Positions 51,612 through 60,371 of a DNA stretch of 64,000 nt are shown here, in pieces. Under the pieces are notes generated by a model. It saw only the letters and a program-made list of their open reading frames with translations, was not told the DNA's origin and searched no databases. Each line of letters opens with the position of its first letter. The first letter of the stretch is position 1. Made by a program: the position numbers and the translations under genes. Origin of the DNA: Pseudolabrys sp963742345 (GTDB lineage Bacteria; Pseudomonadota; Alphaproteobacteria; Rhizobiales; Xanthobacteraceae); the NCBI GenBank assembly GCA_963742345.1, contig CAVULO010000013.1, positions 1 through 64,000 on the forward strand. Direction: 5' to 3'.

Positions 51612-52721
51612 TCACAGGCCGAGCATGCCGTTCCATTCCTTCAGGAACATCGCGCTTTGCGACGCGTACTCATCCCAGTCGGATGGATAGAGCAACTTGA
51701 GATCGCTTAGCTTCACGCCGGTCGGCATCGGCGGCGCGTCCGTGCGCACCGAGCCATAATAGAGGTTCGGATTAGTCTGGTACCAGGCCTGGCCGCGCTT
51801 CGACATCGCCCAGTCGACGAACAACTTGGACGCTTCCGGATGCGGCGCCTTGTTGACCGCACCGACGACGAGCGGTGTTGCGACCAACCCGTCAGGCGGC
51901 GCGACAAATTCGACCTTGGCGCCTTTGCTCTTGAAAAGAATGTAGGCAGGATATTCGCCGATCGCAGTGATCATGTCGTCGCCCTTGGACAGGCGATCGA
52001 ACAATTGCACGCGCGAATCGAAGGCGTGCGGCTGGAGTTTGGCGAATTCCTTCCAGAAGCCGTCACCGTAAATCTTGCGTAGCATATACCACTGCACGAA
52101 CTGCAGGCCGGACGCGGAGATCTTGCAGCTGATCTTGCCCTTCCAGCGGGGATCGAGGATGTCCTTCCAGCCTTTCGGTGCGTCGGAGACCGCGACCTTC
52201 TCGTTATTGTAGGCGATGCCTGCAGGATCGACGCCGGTCCAGAAGAAATAGCCATTCGGCGCGCTGAGGTGGTCCTTCTTGTAGGCGGATGATTCCGGCG
52301 ACACGTAGTGCTCGTAACCGCCTTTTTTCTGGAAATCGAAAGCCGGCGCGAGGTCGGACAGCTGGATCACATCGACATCGAAACGTCCGGCCGAGCGTTC
52401 CGACAGAATCTTGTTGTAGAGTGCGCCAGTCTGCGCGCGCACATAGCTGGTCTTGATCTTTGGGAAGTCCTTGTTGAAGCCCTCCATGATGCCGGCGGTA
52501 CCGGCTTCATTTTCGTGGCAGTAGAACACCAACTGCCCTTCCTGCTCGGCCTTGGCCACGTCGGCATTGGTCATGAAGTCGAGTACCTTGGCCGGCGACT
52601 TCGAGGTGCCCTGCGCCAACACACCGGGCGCCGCAATCCCGAGAAATGGCAGTGCGGTTATTGCGGTCCCGGCTTTCAGCAGTCCGCGCCGCGTCAACTT
52701 CCCATTTATGAGCTCGGCCAT
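51612..52721 (-). CDS. Ferric-type ABC transporter substrate-binding protein
   Basis: A 369-residue periplasmic binding protein. The N terminus KLTRRGLLKAGTAITALPFLG has twin Arg and a hydrophobic stretch, perhaps a Tat signal. The mature part has LVFYCHENEAGTAGIMEGFNKDFP in pieces near 58-80, DVDVIQLSDLAP near 115, WKDILDPRWKGKI near 183 and PHPEASKLFVDWAMSKRGQ near 285, as in the Fe(III)/2-aminoethylphosphonate binding group. AGGAGGAG lies 9 bases before ATG 52721. It begins the seven-gene minus-strand operon. With organic-acid enzymes downstream, the ligand is perhaps not iron. Confidence 0.88.
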   Translation of the reverse strand: MAELINGKLTRRGLLKAGTAITALPFLGIAAPGVLAQGTSKSPAKVLDFMTNADVAKAEQEGQLVFYCHENEAGTAGIMEGFNKDFPKIKTSYVRAQTGALYNKILSERSAGRFDVDVIQLSDLAPAFDFQKKGGYEHYVSPESSAYKKDHLSAPNGYFFWTGVDPAGIAYNNEKVAVSDAPKGWKDILDPRWKGKISCKISASGLQFVQWYMLRKIYGDGFWKEFAKLQPHAFDSRVQLFDRLSKGDDMITAIGEYPAYILFKSKGAKVEFVAPPDGLVATPLVVGAVNKAPHPEASKLFVDWAMSKRGQAWYQTNPNLYYGSVRTDAPPMPTGVKLSDLKLLYPSDWDEYASQSAMFLKEWNGMLGL

Positions 52722-53114
52722 TGTTACTCTCCTCCTGTGTTTTGTTTTTTGCCTTTTATCGCGGCGACGTTTCCTCTCTCGCGAAATGCGCTCCATGCCG
52801 AAGTCGCACAGTGGTTTCCGGCACAGCAGGCTAAAGACAGACTCTACGCTAAGACAAGAAGTCCGCGAAGGGCGGCCTCCGGCAACATCCAAGCGAAAAC
52901 CACCACAGAACGGCCGAAACAGGGAATTCTTGGCGTGAGAACAGGTAATTTTATCGGTCCGGATTGCAATCATCGCCGGATGAGATTTTCGGCTACAAGC
53001 AGTCGGGAGCGAGCCCTGTCGCTGTAATGTATCGCGATTGACACGTTTTGATTCCGGTCGATAGCATCGTCAACGCTTGGTACAGTTGTACTGGATCGCG
53101 ATACGGGGAGCCCG
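52722..53114. other. Divergent intergenic region
   Basis: No gene is supported in about 390 bases between the divergent binding-protein gene and the beta-propeller gene. The promoter candidate at 53038-53094 is listed separately. Confidence 0.4.
53038..53094 (+). promoter_or_regulatory. Promoter-like elements with overlapping palindrome
   Basis: TTGACA at 53038-53043 and TAGCAT at 53062-53067 with an 18-base spacer resemble a sigma-70 promoter. TGGTACAGTTGTACTGG at 53078-53094 is a near-palindrome around the expected transcript start and could be an operator, for example for a GntR-type repressor. No regulator gene is adjacent. Confidence 0.4.
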
Positions 53115-54059
53115 ATGTCAGTCAATGTCGAAAGGGCGACCCTGGCCCGGTATGCGGCACGCAAAGTGCGTATTCGAGAACATCGTATTCCGAGCATCGG
53201 CAGTGCGCCTTACATCTGCATCGAAGGACCGGATCGCAATCTATGGTTTTGCGAAAGCGGCACCGCGAAGATCGGGCGCTTTGATCCGGGCAGCGCGGCA
53301 TTCACCGAATTCTCACTGCCGACTGCTGGCGCCACGCCGATCGGCATTACGCTCGGCGCCGACGGCAATCTGTGGTTCGCGCAGAAACGCGCCAATAAGA
53401 TCGGCCGGATGACTTCGAGCGGTGCTTTGACGGAGTTTGCGCTACCCACGGAAAACGCCGGGCCAGATGGCATCGCGCTTGGGCCGGATGGCAATGTCTG
53501 GTTCTCGGAAACCGACGTGAGTCAGATTGGCCGTATCACTCCGGACGGAAAAATCACGGAATTCAAGAGTGGCATCACACCCGGCAGCAAGCCGCTGTCT
53601 ATAGTTGTGCGTGACGGCGCGCTCTGGTTCAGCGAGGCGGCCGGCAACCGTGTCGGCCGCATTACCGTGGACGGCACCGTGAGCGAATTCGACATCCCGA
53701 GCCACGACAGCCAGCCGCGCGCCATGGTCACCCATCCCGATGGCAACATTTGGTTCGTCGAAACCGGCGCAAATGCTCTCGGCCGCCTCGCTCGCGATGG
53801 CACGTTTCAGGAGTTCGTATTTCCAACGCCAAACGCGTCCTTGCGCGGCGTAACCGTCGGCGCCGATGGCAATCTGTGGTGCACCGAAAACTTCGCCAAC
53901 AAGATCGGCCACATGGGGCCAGACGGGACCTTGATCGGCGAATACGACATACCGACGTCAGCGAGTGGCGCTCGCTGTATTGCTTCCATGTCCAACGGGC
54001 GACTTTATTTCACGCAATACGATGCCGGGCTGATCGGAGAAATCATTCTCGAACAGTGA
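53115..54059 (+). CDS. Vgb/SMP-30-like beta-propeller protein
   Basis: A 314-residue protein built from about seven repeats of the form GPDGNVWFSET...IGRITPDGKITEF, the beta-propeller of virginiamycin B lyase relatives. The His and Glu-x-His residues that serve the staphylococcal lyase are not seen at the matching turns (QPRAM and SLRGV are found instead). Lyase activity is therefore unlikely, and a sugar lactone or binding role is possible. No signal peptide is seen. It opens a plus-strand series with the dienelactone hydrolase 18 bases later. Confidence 0.82.
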   Translation: MSVNVERATLARYAARKVRIREHRIPSIGSAPYICIEGPDRNLWFCESGTAKIGRFDPGSAAFTEFSLPTAGATPIGITLGADGNLWFAQKRANKIGRMTSSGALTEFALPTENAGPDGIALGPDGNVWFSETDVSQIGRITPDGKITEFKSGITPGSKPLSIVVRDGALWFSEAAGNRVGRITVDGTVSEFDIPSHDSQPRAMVTHPDGNIWFVETGANALGRLARDGTFQEFVFPTPNASLRGVTVGADGNLWCTENFANKIGHMGPDGTLIGEYDIPTSASGARCIASMSNGRLYFTQYDAGLIGEIILEQ

Positions 54060-54077
54060 AGATGGAGGGAAACGCGG

Positions 54078-54809
54078 GTGGCTGTCGAGCGGATCAACTA
54101 TCAAGCGGGCAAAGCCGCCAGCACCGGCGCGCTCGTTTATGATAACCGCGTCAGCGGGCCGCGGCCGCTGCTGCTAATGTCGCCGAACTGGCTCGGTGTA
54201 AGCGAGGATTCCATCAAGCGCGCTGCAACTATTGCTGGCAGCAAATATGTAGCCTTCGTCGCCGACATGTATGGCGGGGGCAAAGTCCCCGACGGCCCGC
54301 CGGAAGCGGGTCCGCTTGCCAACGCATTGCGCGCGGACGCGCTCGAACGGCGCCAGCGTATCGCTGCCGCGCTCGATGCCCTGCGCCGCGAAAGCGCTAA
54401 GCGCAAGATCGGCGATCTCAAGCGCCAAGCGGCGGTTGGGTTTTGTTTTGGCGGCGGCAATGTTCTTGAGCTCGCGCGCGCGGGCGCCGACCTGCAAGCG
54501 GTTATCTGCCTGCACGGCGATCTAATAACGCTACGTCCCGCCAAACCCGGTGACATCAAAGCCGCCATCTGCGTGATGCACGGCGCAAAAGACCCGGTCG
54601 TGCCGAAGCACGACCGGGATGTTTTCGAAGCTGAAATGGAAGCCGCAGGCGTGAAATGGCAAATGTCGGTCTTCGGCGGGCTGCTGCATTCGTTCTGCGA
54701 GGTCGAATCCGACGCGCCCGGGATCGCCTGCTTTGATCCGGGCGCTGCGAGGCAGTGCTATCGCATGATCGATGACTTCGCGACTGCTGCATTCGACGGA
54801 AAACTATAA
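54078..54809 (+). CDS. Dienelactone hydrolase family protein
   Basis: A 243-residue alpha/beta hydrolase. GFCFGGGNVLELA near 117 has the nucleophile Cys of dienelactone hydrolases, HGAKDPVVPKHD near 170 the Asp, and GGLLHSFCEVES near 201 the His. It starts at GTG with GGAGGG nine bases upstream. The family opens lactone rings in aromatic breakdown, but many members have other ester substrates. It sits between the propeller gene and a TctC gene, each 18 bases apart. Confidence 0.87.
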   Translation: MAVERINYQAGKAASTGALVYDNRVSGPRPLLLMSPNWLGVSEDSIKRAATIAGSKYVAFVADMYGGGKVPDGPPEAGPLANALRADALERRQRIAAALDALRRESAKRKIGDLKRQAAVGFCFGGGNVLELARAGADLQAVICLHGDLITLRPAKPGDIKAAICVMHGAKDPVVPKHDRDVFEAEMEAAGVKWQMSVFGGLLHSFCEVESDAPGIACFDPGAARQCYRMIDDFATAAFDGKL

Positions 54810-54827
54810 ATCGAGGGAAGAACCGTC

Positions 54828-55812
54828 ATGAAAAAAATCGGACGCATCGCTTTCGGTTTTGTCGTCGCGTGTTGCGCGGCATCTGCGCAAGCGCAAACCT
54901 ATCCGGACCGGCCGATCCGGTTGATCGTCTCGATCGCCGCCGGCAGCGTAACCGACGTCATCATGCGTTCGGCTGCGGTCGAACTCACGCCGCTCTTCGG
55001 CCAGCCATTGATTATCGAGAACCGCGGGGGCGCCAGTGGCATCGTCGCAGCGCAGGCCTGCGCGCAAGCCGCGCCCGACGGCTATACGCTGTGCGTGATC
55101 TACCACAGCACGATGTCCTACAATCCGCTGTTGTTCGACAAACTGCCCTATGATCCGGACCACGATTTGGTGCCGGTGACGCGGCTGTTCTTTCTCAACG
55201 AAGGGCTGTTCGTGTCCAGCGGAGCTAGGCGTGAATTCTGTCGCCGAGCTCAAGGCGATGGCGCAGTCGAAGCCTGAATCGCTTAACTACGCCACACTCG
55301 GAGACGGGTCATTTCCGGACCTTTTCCTGAGATGGATGAACAACCAGTGGGGCACCAAAATCGTCGGCGTGCCGTACAAGGGCGGCGGCCCGGCTGCGCA
55401 AGCGGTCGCCAGCAATCAGGTTCAATTGACGCGCTTCGGCATCGGCAATTTTCTCGGGCTGATTGAAGCCGGCAAAGTGAAGGCGCTTGCGGTCTCGGCC
55501 GACAAGCGCTCGCCGCTGCTGCCGAACGTGCCGACCTTGACCGAAGCAGGCCTCGGCGGCTATCCGGGACAGGGCTGGTGGGGACTTGCGGCACCGAAGG
55601 GCACGCCGCCCGCGATCGTCAACAAGGTCAACGCCGAGTTCGTCAAAGTCTTCAGCGACCCGAAATTCGTCGCGTTCCTGGACAAGCAGGCGGTGGTGCC
55701 GGCGCCGACCACGCCGGCTGGCTTCGCCGCGTTTCTGCAAGAGGATCGCAAAGCGGCCGAGTCGCTAATCAAGATCGCGAACAGCAAGCGCGAAGAGTAC
55801 AAACCGCAATAA
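54828..55812 (+). pseudogene. TctC/Bug-family tripartite tricarboxylate binding protein, one frame break
   Basis: The first part has a signal peptide (MKKIGRIAFGFVVACCAASAQA) and YPDRPIRLIVSIAAGS, RGGASGIVAAQACAQAAPDGYTL, family features given here in part. The frame breaks near 55221, where an extra G (AGCGGAG) occurs, and continues as LGVNSVAELKAMAQSKP, VPYKGGGPAAQAV and GWWGLAAPKGTPPAIVNKVN. Repaired length is 327 residues, normal for Bug proteins, which bind carboxylates in the periplasm. No TctA or TctB membrane genes are nearby. Confidence 0.85.
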
Positions 55813-55930
55813 CCGCCACGGTTCGATGTGTCTGTGCCGGACTGTTTGGTATTGCCTCGAGAATGTAGATAAAACATCGCGGAGCGACGCGTCCTTAAAC
55901 GTTGTGCCCTCTTCAGGGGAGTCCGTTCAC

Positions 55931-56296
55931 ATGATCGATAAGATCGCAGGCTTGGTGAACGCCGATCCCGGGCTTGTCCGCCGCGGCCGTTTTGTGAACA
56001 CCACCTTCATGATCGCCATCGACGACTCGTACACCCTGCTGCGCGTGCAGGAGGGCAGGGTGACCAAAGTGGCGCCCGGACCATTCATCACGCCCGACTA
56101 CAGCTTCTGTCTGCGCGCTTCACCCAGCGTCTGGGAAAAATTCTGGGAACCGCTGCCGCCGCTCGGCTACACAGACATCTTCGCGCTGGTGAAACAGAAA
56201 CTCATGCGGGTGGAGGGTGATCTGCATCCATTCATGTCCAACCTGCTTTATTTCAAGGACGTGATGGCGGCCCCACGCCGGGGGGCCATGCGATGA
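55931..56296 (+). CDS. Small hypothetical protein, possibly SCP2-like
   Basis: A 121-residue soluble protein starting MIDKIAGLVNADPGLVRRG. It has a beta-rich middle (TTFMIAIDDSYTLLRVQEGRVTKV in pieces) and SVWEKFWEPLPPLGYTDIFAL followed by GDLHPFMSNLLYFKDVM. The DG/QEG hairpin and long C-terminal helix recall sterol carrier protein 2-like domains, but I am not sure. GGGGAG precedes the ATG. Its stop overlaps the hydrolase start (ATGA), so the two proteins probably act together. Confidence 0.65.
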   Translation: MIDKIAGLVNADPGLVRRGRFVNTTFMIAIDDSYTLLRVQEGRVTKVAPGPFITPDYSFCLRASPSVWEKFWEPLPPLGYTDIFALVKQKLMRVEGDLHPFMSNLLYFKDVMAAPRRGAMR

Positions 56297-57141
56297 GCCC
56301 GCGCTTCGAGCCGATCTGCGGCCGCTATTTGCACCTTGAGTTGCTGGGCAAGCCACATCGCGTCTATGTCGAGGAAGCAGGACAAGGCATCCCGCTATTG
56401 TGTCTGCACACGGCCGGCTCCGACGCGCGCCAGTTCCGCGGCTTGATGAATGATCAGCGCGTAACGGCGAATTTCCGCGTCATCGCATTCGATATGCCCT
56501 GGCACGGCAAATCTTCGCCGCCGGCAGGCTGGCAGGAAACCGAATATCAGCTCACCTCAAGCGACTACATGCGCATGATCCTCGAGGTCGCCGACGCGCT
56601 CGAGCTCGACAGTCCGGTCGCCATGGGCTGCTCAATCGGAGGGCGCATCGTACTGCACCTTGCACACGAGCATCCCGACCGATTTCGCGCCTTGATCGGA
56701 CTTGAGTCCGCCGCGCACACCGATGCTTATTACGATCTGTCGTGGCTCGACCGCCCCGATGTGCATGGCGGGATGGTCTGCGCCGGCGTAATTTCCGGTC
56801 TGGTGGCACCGGTTGCGCCTACCGCGCACCGGTGGGAAACGCTGTGGCACTACATGCAAAGCGGCCCCGGCGTGTTCAAGGGCGACCTCAACTTCTACAT
56901 GGTCGACGGCGACATTCGCGATCGTGTCGATAAGATCGACATCAAGCGCTGTCCGCTCTTCCTGCTCACCGGCGAATACGACTATTCCTGCACCAGCGAA
57001 GGCACCCTTGATGTGGCCAGGCGCACAGGCGCGTCCGCCACCATCATGCAGGGCCTCGGACATTTCCCAATGAGCGAGGACCCGGGAAAGTTCATCTCCT
57101 ACCTGCTGCCAGTGCTGGAGAAAATTCGTCGCCACGATTAG
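56293..57141 (+). CDS. Alpha/beta-fold hydrolase
   Basis: A 282-residue hydrolase. LCLHTAGSDARQFRGLM near 36 is the oxyanion loop, FDMPWHGKSSPP near 65, MGCSIGGRIVLHLA near 112 has the nucleophile Ser, LTGEYDYSCTS near 226 the Asp region and GLGHFPMSEDP near 256 the His. These resemble ring-cleavage product hydrolases and haloperoxidase-like enzymes. It is coupled to the small upstream gene by an ATGA overlap. Confidence 0.88.
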   Translation: MSPRFEPICGRYLHLELLGKPHRVYVEEAGQGIPLLCLHTAGSDARQFRGLMNDQRVTANFRVIAFDMPWHGKSSPPAGWQETEYQLTSSDYMRMILEVADALELDSPVAMGCSIGGRIVLHLAHEHPDRFRALIGLESAAHTDAYYDLSWLDRPDVHGGMVCAGVISGLVAPVAPTAHRWETLWHYMQSGPGVFKGDLNFYMVDGDIRDRVDKIDIKRCPLFLLTGEYDYSCTSEGTLDVARRTGASATIMQGLGHFPMSEDPGKFISYLLPVLEKIRRHD

Positions 57142-57441
57142 CACAGGAATATAGTGTGGGCCGTAGCGCGGACGGCGGGGGCACTTGAATTCAAAAAGTC
57201 GCCGTCCAAAGGCGCCTAATGCCGCACAATTGACGGGTCAAAAGCGGGCATGAGCCAGTGCAACATCTGGCGTAGCAGCCAAAAGCGGGCATCGGTCATG
57301 ACGCCAACTGCTGGAGGCGTATTAAAATGTGCTTACCAAGATGTCCCGAATTACCACCGCCTGCTTAGCGAGGTCCAAAGACCCAGGCGATAAAAGCGGG
57401 GCTACCCGATCACATTACCGTGGCAGTACGGAATATCCCAC
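57142..57441. other. Intergenic region with degenerate repeats
   Basis: About 300 bases with no supported gene. GGGTCAAAAGCGGGCATGAG (57235-57254) and AGCCAAAAGCGGGCATCGG (57277-57295) are two related half-repeats of the AAAGCGG(A/G)CAT kind. Confidence 0.45.
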
Positions 57442-57642
57442 ATGACATTCGCAGAGCAATGCATGACGCTCGCCGAGCACTATACGATCCTGGCGGCACG
57501 CCTTCGCGCTAAAGCGAACAATGAAAAAAGTCCAACAAGCAAAGCTGAGTGGGAATACTTGGCCGGTTGCTATGCCCGGTTAGCACAACAGTCCCAATCT
57601 TTCGACGACGCGCAACACTTGGCCTTAGGATCGCTGCCATGA
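57442..57642 (+). CDS. Small helical hypothetical protein
   Basis: A 66-residue product, all predicted helical: MTFAEQCMTLAEHYTILAARLR, then SKAEWEYLAGCYARLAQQSQ (given in pieces). Paired Leu-Ala-x-x-Tyr patterns suggest a small helical hairpin. Its stop overlaps the following PilZ gene as ATGA, which is the best evidence that it is real. Function unknown. Confidence 0.55.
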   Translation: MTFAEQCMTLAEHYTILAARLRAKANNEKSPTSKAEWEYLAGCYARLAQQSQSFDDAQHLALGSLP

Positions 57643-57878
57643 ATGAAAGGCGGGCCATCTCCCGGCGCCGGGCACTAAAGAACGGCCTCATCGTCATCGG
57701 TGAAAGGGCGCCGAAGATCGAATGCGCGGTCAAAAGTGTTTCTGAAACCGGCGCTGCTTTGCGGGTATCGACGACCGTCGGCATTCCGGCAAACTTTGAC
57801 CTCCTGAGCGATGGCGCGCGTCGGCGTTGCCGCTCAGCGTGGCGGACCGACACGAAAATCGGAGTGACGTTCGAATGA
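57639..57878 (+). CDS. PilZ-like domain protein
   Basis: A 79-residue protein of single PilZ-domain size. It opens ERRAISRRRALKNG, the RxxxR type c-di-GMP contact, and has SVSETGAAL near 33, matching the (D/N)xSxxG motif except that Val replaces the acidic or Asn residue. RRRCRSAWRTDTKIGVTFE ends the fold. Many short rhizobial PilZ proteins look like this. Binding of c-di-GMP is possible but unproven. It is coupled to the upstream 66-residue protein. Confidence 0.75.
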   Translation: MNERRAISRRRALKNGLIVIGERAPKIECAVKSVSETGAALRVSTTVGIPANFDLLSDGARRRCRSAWRTDTKIGVTFE

Positions 57879-57975
57879 GCTAATTTGTCACCGCAGCTGA
57901 AATTTTATCGGCCGCGCGGTCATAGATAAGAAAGGTTGCCGTTAAGGCGAGCGGAAATCAGTTGGCCGCGTTGCT

Positions 57976-58003
57976 ATGTCCGCTAAGCGGCAATAGCGGA
58001 CAT
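57976..58003. repeat. Palindromic intergenic repeat, copy 7
   Basis: Perfect arms ATGTCCGCT and AGCGGACAT with centre AAGCGGCAAT. It lies just after the stop of the minus-strand gene ending at 58009. Confidence 0.65.
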
Positions 58004-58008
58004 AGCGC

Positions 58009-58995
58009 CTACTCGATCACCTCGTCGGCTGTGGCAAGCAGCGACTGCGGAATGGTCAGCCCGAGCGCCTTTGCAGTCTTGAGATTGATAATCAGTTCAT
58101 ACTTGGTGGGCGCCTGCACCGGCATGTCCGCAGGCTTCTCGCCCTTGAGGATGCGATCAACATACGCCGCGGCTCGCCGTAACGGATCACGCGTATTAGG
58201 TCCGTATGTGATCAGGCCACCGTCTACGGCGTAATAGCGATAAGGATAAACCGACGGCAATTTGTGGCGAGCGGCAAGACCGATGATGAGCCCGCGGTGA
58301 GCCGCCGAACCGCCTGCCGTTATGATCATGCCGCCATTGCCGGAACGTGCGAACGCCACCACGCTACGCTCGATTTCGTCGGTGTCGCGCACGTTCAAAG
58401 GCGTGAGCTCAACACCAAGGGACTGCGCCACCGATCGAACGGCCCCAAATTGCCCGATGCCAGCCGCAGAGGTGGGGTCACGAAGTACCAAGGCTCGGGT
58501 TACGTTGGGCGCGATTTGCTTGAGCAACTCGGCCCATTTGCCGCTCATGCTGTACTCGAAATTCGAGAAGCCGGTGATATTGCCGCCCGGGTGGGCCATG
58601 CTTTGAACGAAGCCAGCACCCACCGGATCAGGAACATTTACGAACACGATCGGGATAGTACGAGTGGCCAGTTGCAGCGGCCCAACCGACACACTGCCTA
58701 CGCTAACGATCACGTCCGGCGCGAGTGCGATCAGCTCCTCCGCGAAGCGGCGAAGGCGGTCGGTATCGCCCCCAACCTGACGGGTTTCGATCGTCAGATC
58801 GCGGCCGACCGTCCACCCCAACTGCTGAAGAGCTTGCTCAAACACCTTGGTCCGTGCTTGCGCCTCCGGATCGTCCGATCCGAGGATGTTGAGCATGCCA
58901 ATGCGGCGCACGCGTTCGGGCTGTTGCGCGCGGGCCGCAAGCGGCCACGTTGCCGCCGCGCCGCCAAGAAGTGCAATGAAATCCCGTCGCTGCAT
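58009..58995 (-). CDS. ABC transporter substrate-binding protein (PF04392 type)
   Basis: A 328-residue protein with N terminus MQRRDFIALLGGAAATWPLAARAQQ, given here in parts: a twin-Arg or Sec signal typical of this family. The mature part has RRIGMLNILGSDDPEAQ, VNVPDPVGAGFVQSMAHPGGNITGFSNFE in pieces, and TIPQSLLATADEVIE at the end, a hallmark ending. GGGGGG lies 5 bases before the ATG at 58995. The family is abundant in Bradyrhizobium and its ligands are mostly unknown. No cognate permease is nearby. Confidence 0.88.
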   Translation of the reverse strand: MQRRDFIALLGGAAATWPLAARAQQPERVRRIGMLNILGSDDPEAQARTKVFEQALQQLGWTVGRDLTIETRQVGGDTDRLRRFAEELIALAPDVIVSVGSVSVGPLQLATRTIPIVFVNVPDPVGAGFVQSMAHPGGNITGFSNFEYSMSGKWAELLKQIAPNVTRALVLRDPTSAAGIGQFGAVRSVAQSLGVELTPLNVRDTDEIERSVVAFARSGNGGMIITAGGSAAHRGLIIGLAARHKLPSVYPYRYYAVDGGLITYGPNTRDPLRRAAAYVDRILKGEKPADMPVQAPTKYELIINLKTAKALGLTIPQSLLATADEVIE

Positions 58996-59103
58996 GTGCC
59001 CCCCGTAAGGACCACGCCATCTGCAATGGCCAAAGCCTAGCACTTTGCGACCGGGCGGCGAGGGGAGAAATGGCACACAACAGCTGACCGGGCCTAATTT
59101 CCG

Positions 59104-59121
59104 CCGGTCAAAAGCAGACAT
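59104..59121. repeat. Degenerate half-repeat
   Basis: CCGGTCAAAAGCAGACAT resembles the AAAGCGGACAT half of the dispersed repeat with one change. Confidence 0.35.
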
Positions 59122-59130
59122 GGCCACCAA

Positions 59131-60318
59131 CTATCCCAATTGTTCGGCGCGCCTCAGGCTGCTGATCATCGCGACACTGAGCAAATATTCGCGGGTCCGC
59201 GCGGGATCGGCGGCGATCTGTATGAGCCGCTCCCTGAATTCGCCCCCGGCGGATTCAAGGTTCTTCTTGTTCTGGATCGATTGTTTTTCGACATGTTCCT
59301 TGGTTACCAGCCGCCGCTGGCGGTCATAACGCTCGAAGTCGGCGTCCGGCTTCGTCTTGCGCCAGACTTCGATCATCCGCCCGGTTAAATTGACGGCGTC
59401 GTGGATACCGCCGTTCATACCCATGCCGCCCAACGGATTATTGATGTGCGCGGCATCGCCGACCAAAAACACGCGTGCGGCGCAAAACGTTTTGGCAACT
59501 CGTTGATGGACCCGATAAAGCGTCGTATGGGCGATCTCGTAGTTCGAAATTCCCGGTGCCACGGTAGCCATCAGCGATTGAGCAAAATCGGGCGACAAAG
59601 CGAGTTCGTCGCTCTCGTTCGACGACACCGGAAACATGATCCGCCACAGCTGTGGAATTTGCAGCAGGAAATGCCAGCGTCGCGGATCGGCGACGTAATT
59701 AACCGAGACGAGATCGGGAATGACGCTGTGAAAATTAAACGGCGTGCTAACGACCAGGAAACGCTCCGGCCAGGTGAAGCCCTCAAACTCAATGGCAAGC
59801 GAACGCCGGACGTCGCTGCGCGCCCCGTCTGCGCCGATCAGCCAGCGCCCAATTCGCTTTTCGGCGCTCCCTTCGCGATCGACCGTTACGGTGACGCTAC
59901 CACTGTCCTGATCAACGTGGCGGACGGGGCTTGAGAAGGCGATATCGAAATCCGGGTTTTTGGCCAGCTGTGTGAGCAAAATACGAGTGAGTTTGGACTG
60001 CTCGCATTGCAGTCGGAAGGGATGCCGCGTGACGTCGGCAATACCGGCGAAATCAAATTGTGCGATCAGGCCATGTTGCTTCGATCGGTATTGAAATTTT
60101 GGTGCGAGCAATCCTTGCCCGATCAACGGTTGCGTGACGCCGAGATCGTCCAGCATGTCGAGCGTGGGCGGGTGAAAGGTCGACGCCCTGGATTCGTCGC
60201 TGAGGTCGGGCCCGGCTTCGAGCACAGTCACCGGAATGCCATGCCGCACCAGATTGGCGGCAGCAACCAAGCCGACCGGACCGGCGCCGGCGATCAGCAC
60301 TCGTTCTGATGGCGCCAT
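59131..60318 (-). CDS. FAD-dependent aromatic monooxygenase
   Basis: A 395-residue flavoprotein of the group A hydroxylase family. VLIAGAGPVGLVAAANL at 7-23 binds ADP of FAD, RWLIGADGARSDVR near 158 is the DG motif and VFLVGDAAHINNPLGGMGMNGG near 288 (in pieces) binds the FAD ribityl. The family adds oxygen to aromatic rings with NAD(P)H. It follows a TctC binding-protein gene by about 50 bases on the same strand, so it may act on the compound that protein captures. Confidence 0.9.
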   Translation of the reverse strand: MAPSERVLIAGAGPVGLVAAANLVRHGIPVTVLEAGPDLSDESRASTFHPPTLDMLDDLGVTQPLIGQGLLAPKFQYRSKQHGLIAQFDFAGIADVTRHPFRLQCEQSKLTRILLTQLAKNPDFDIAFSSPVRHVDQDSGSVTVTVDREGSAEKRIGRWLIGADGARSDVRRSLAIEFEGFTWPERFLVVSTPFNFHSVIPDLVSVNYVADPRRWHFLLQIPQLWRIMFPVSSNESDELALSPDFAQSLMATVAPGISNYEIAHTTLYRVHQRVAKTFCAARVFLVGDAAHINNPLGGMGMNGGIHDAVNLTGRMIEVWRKTKPDADFERYDRQRRLVTKEHVEKQSIQNKKNLESAGGEFRERLIQIAADPARTREYLLSVAMISSLRRAEQLG

Positions 60319-60371
60319 GTGCGTGCCGGTAAATCTGTGTGTGTTGTCGTGCCTTCGACGTGGCGCGATCG

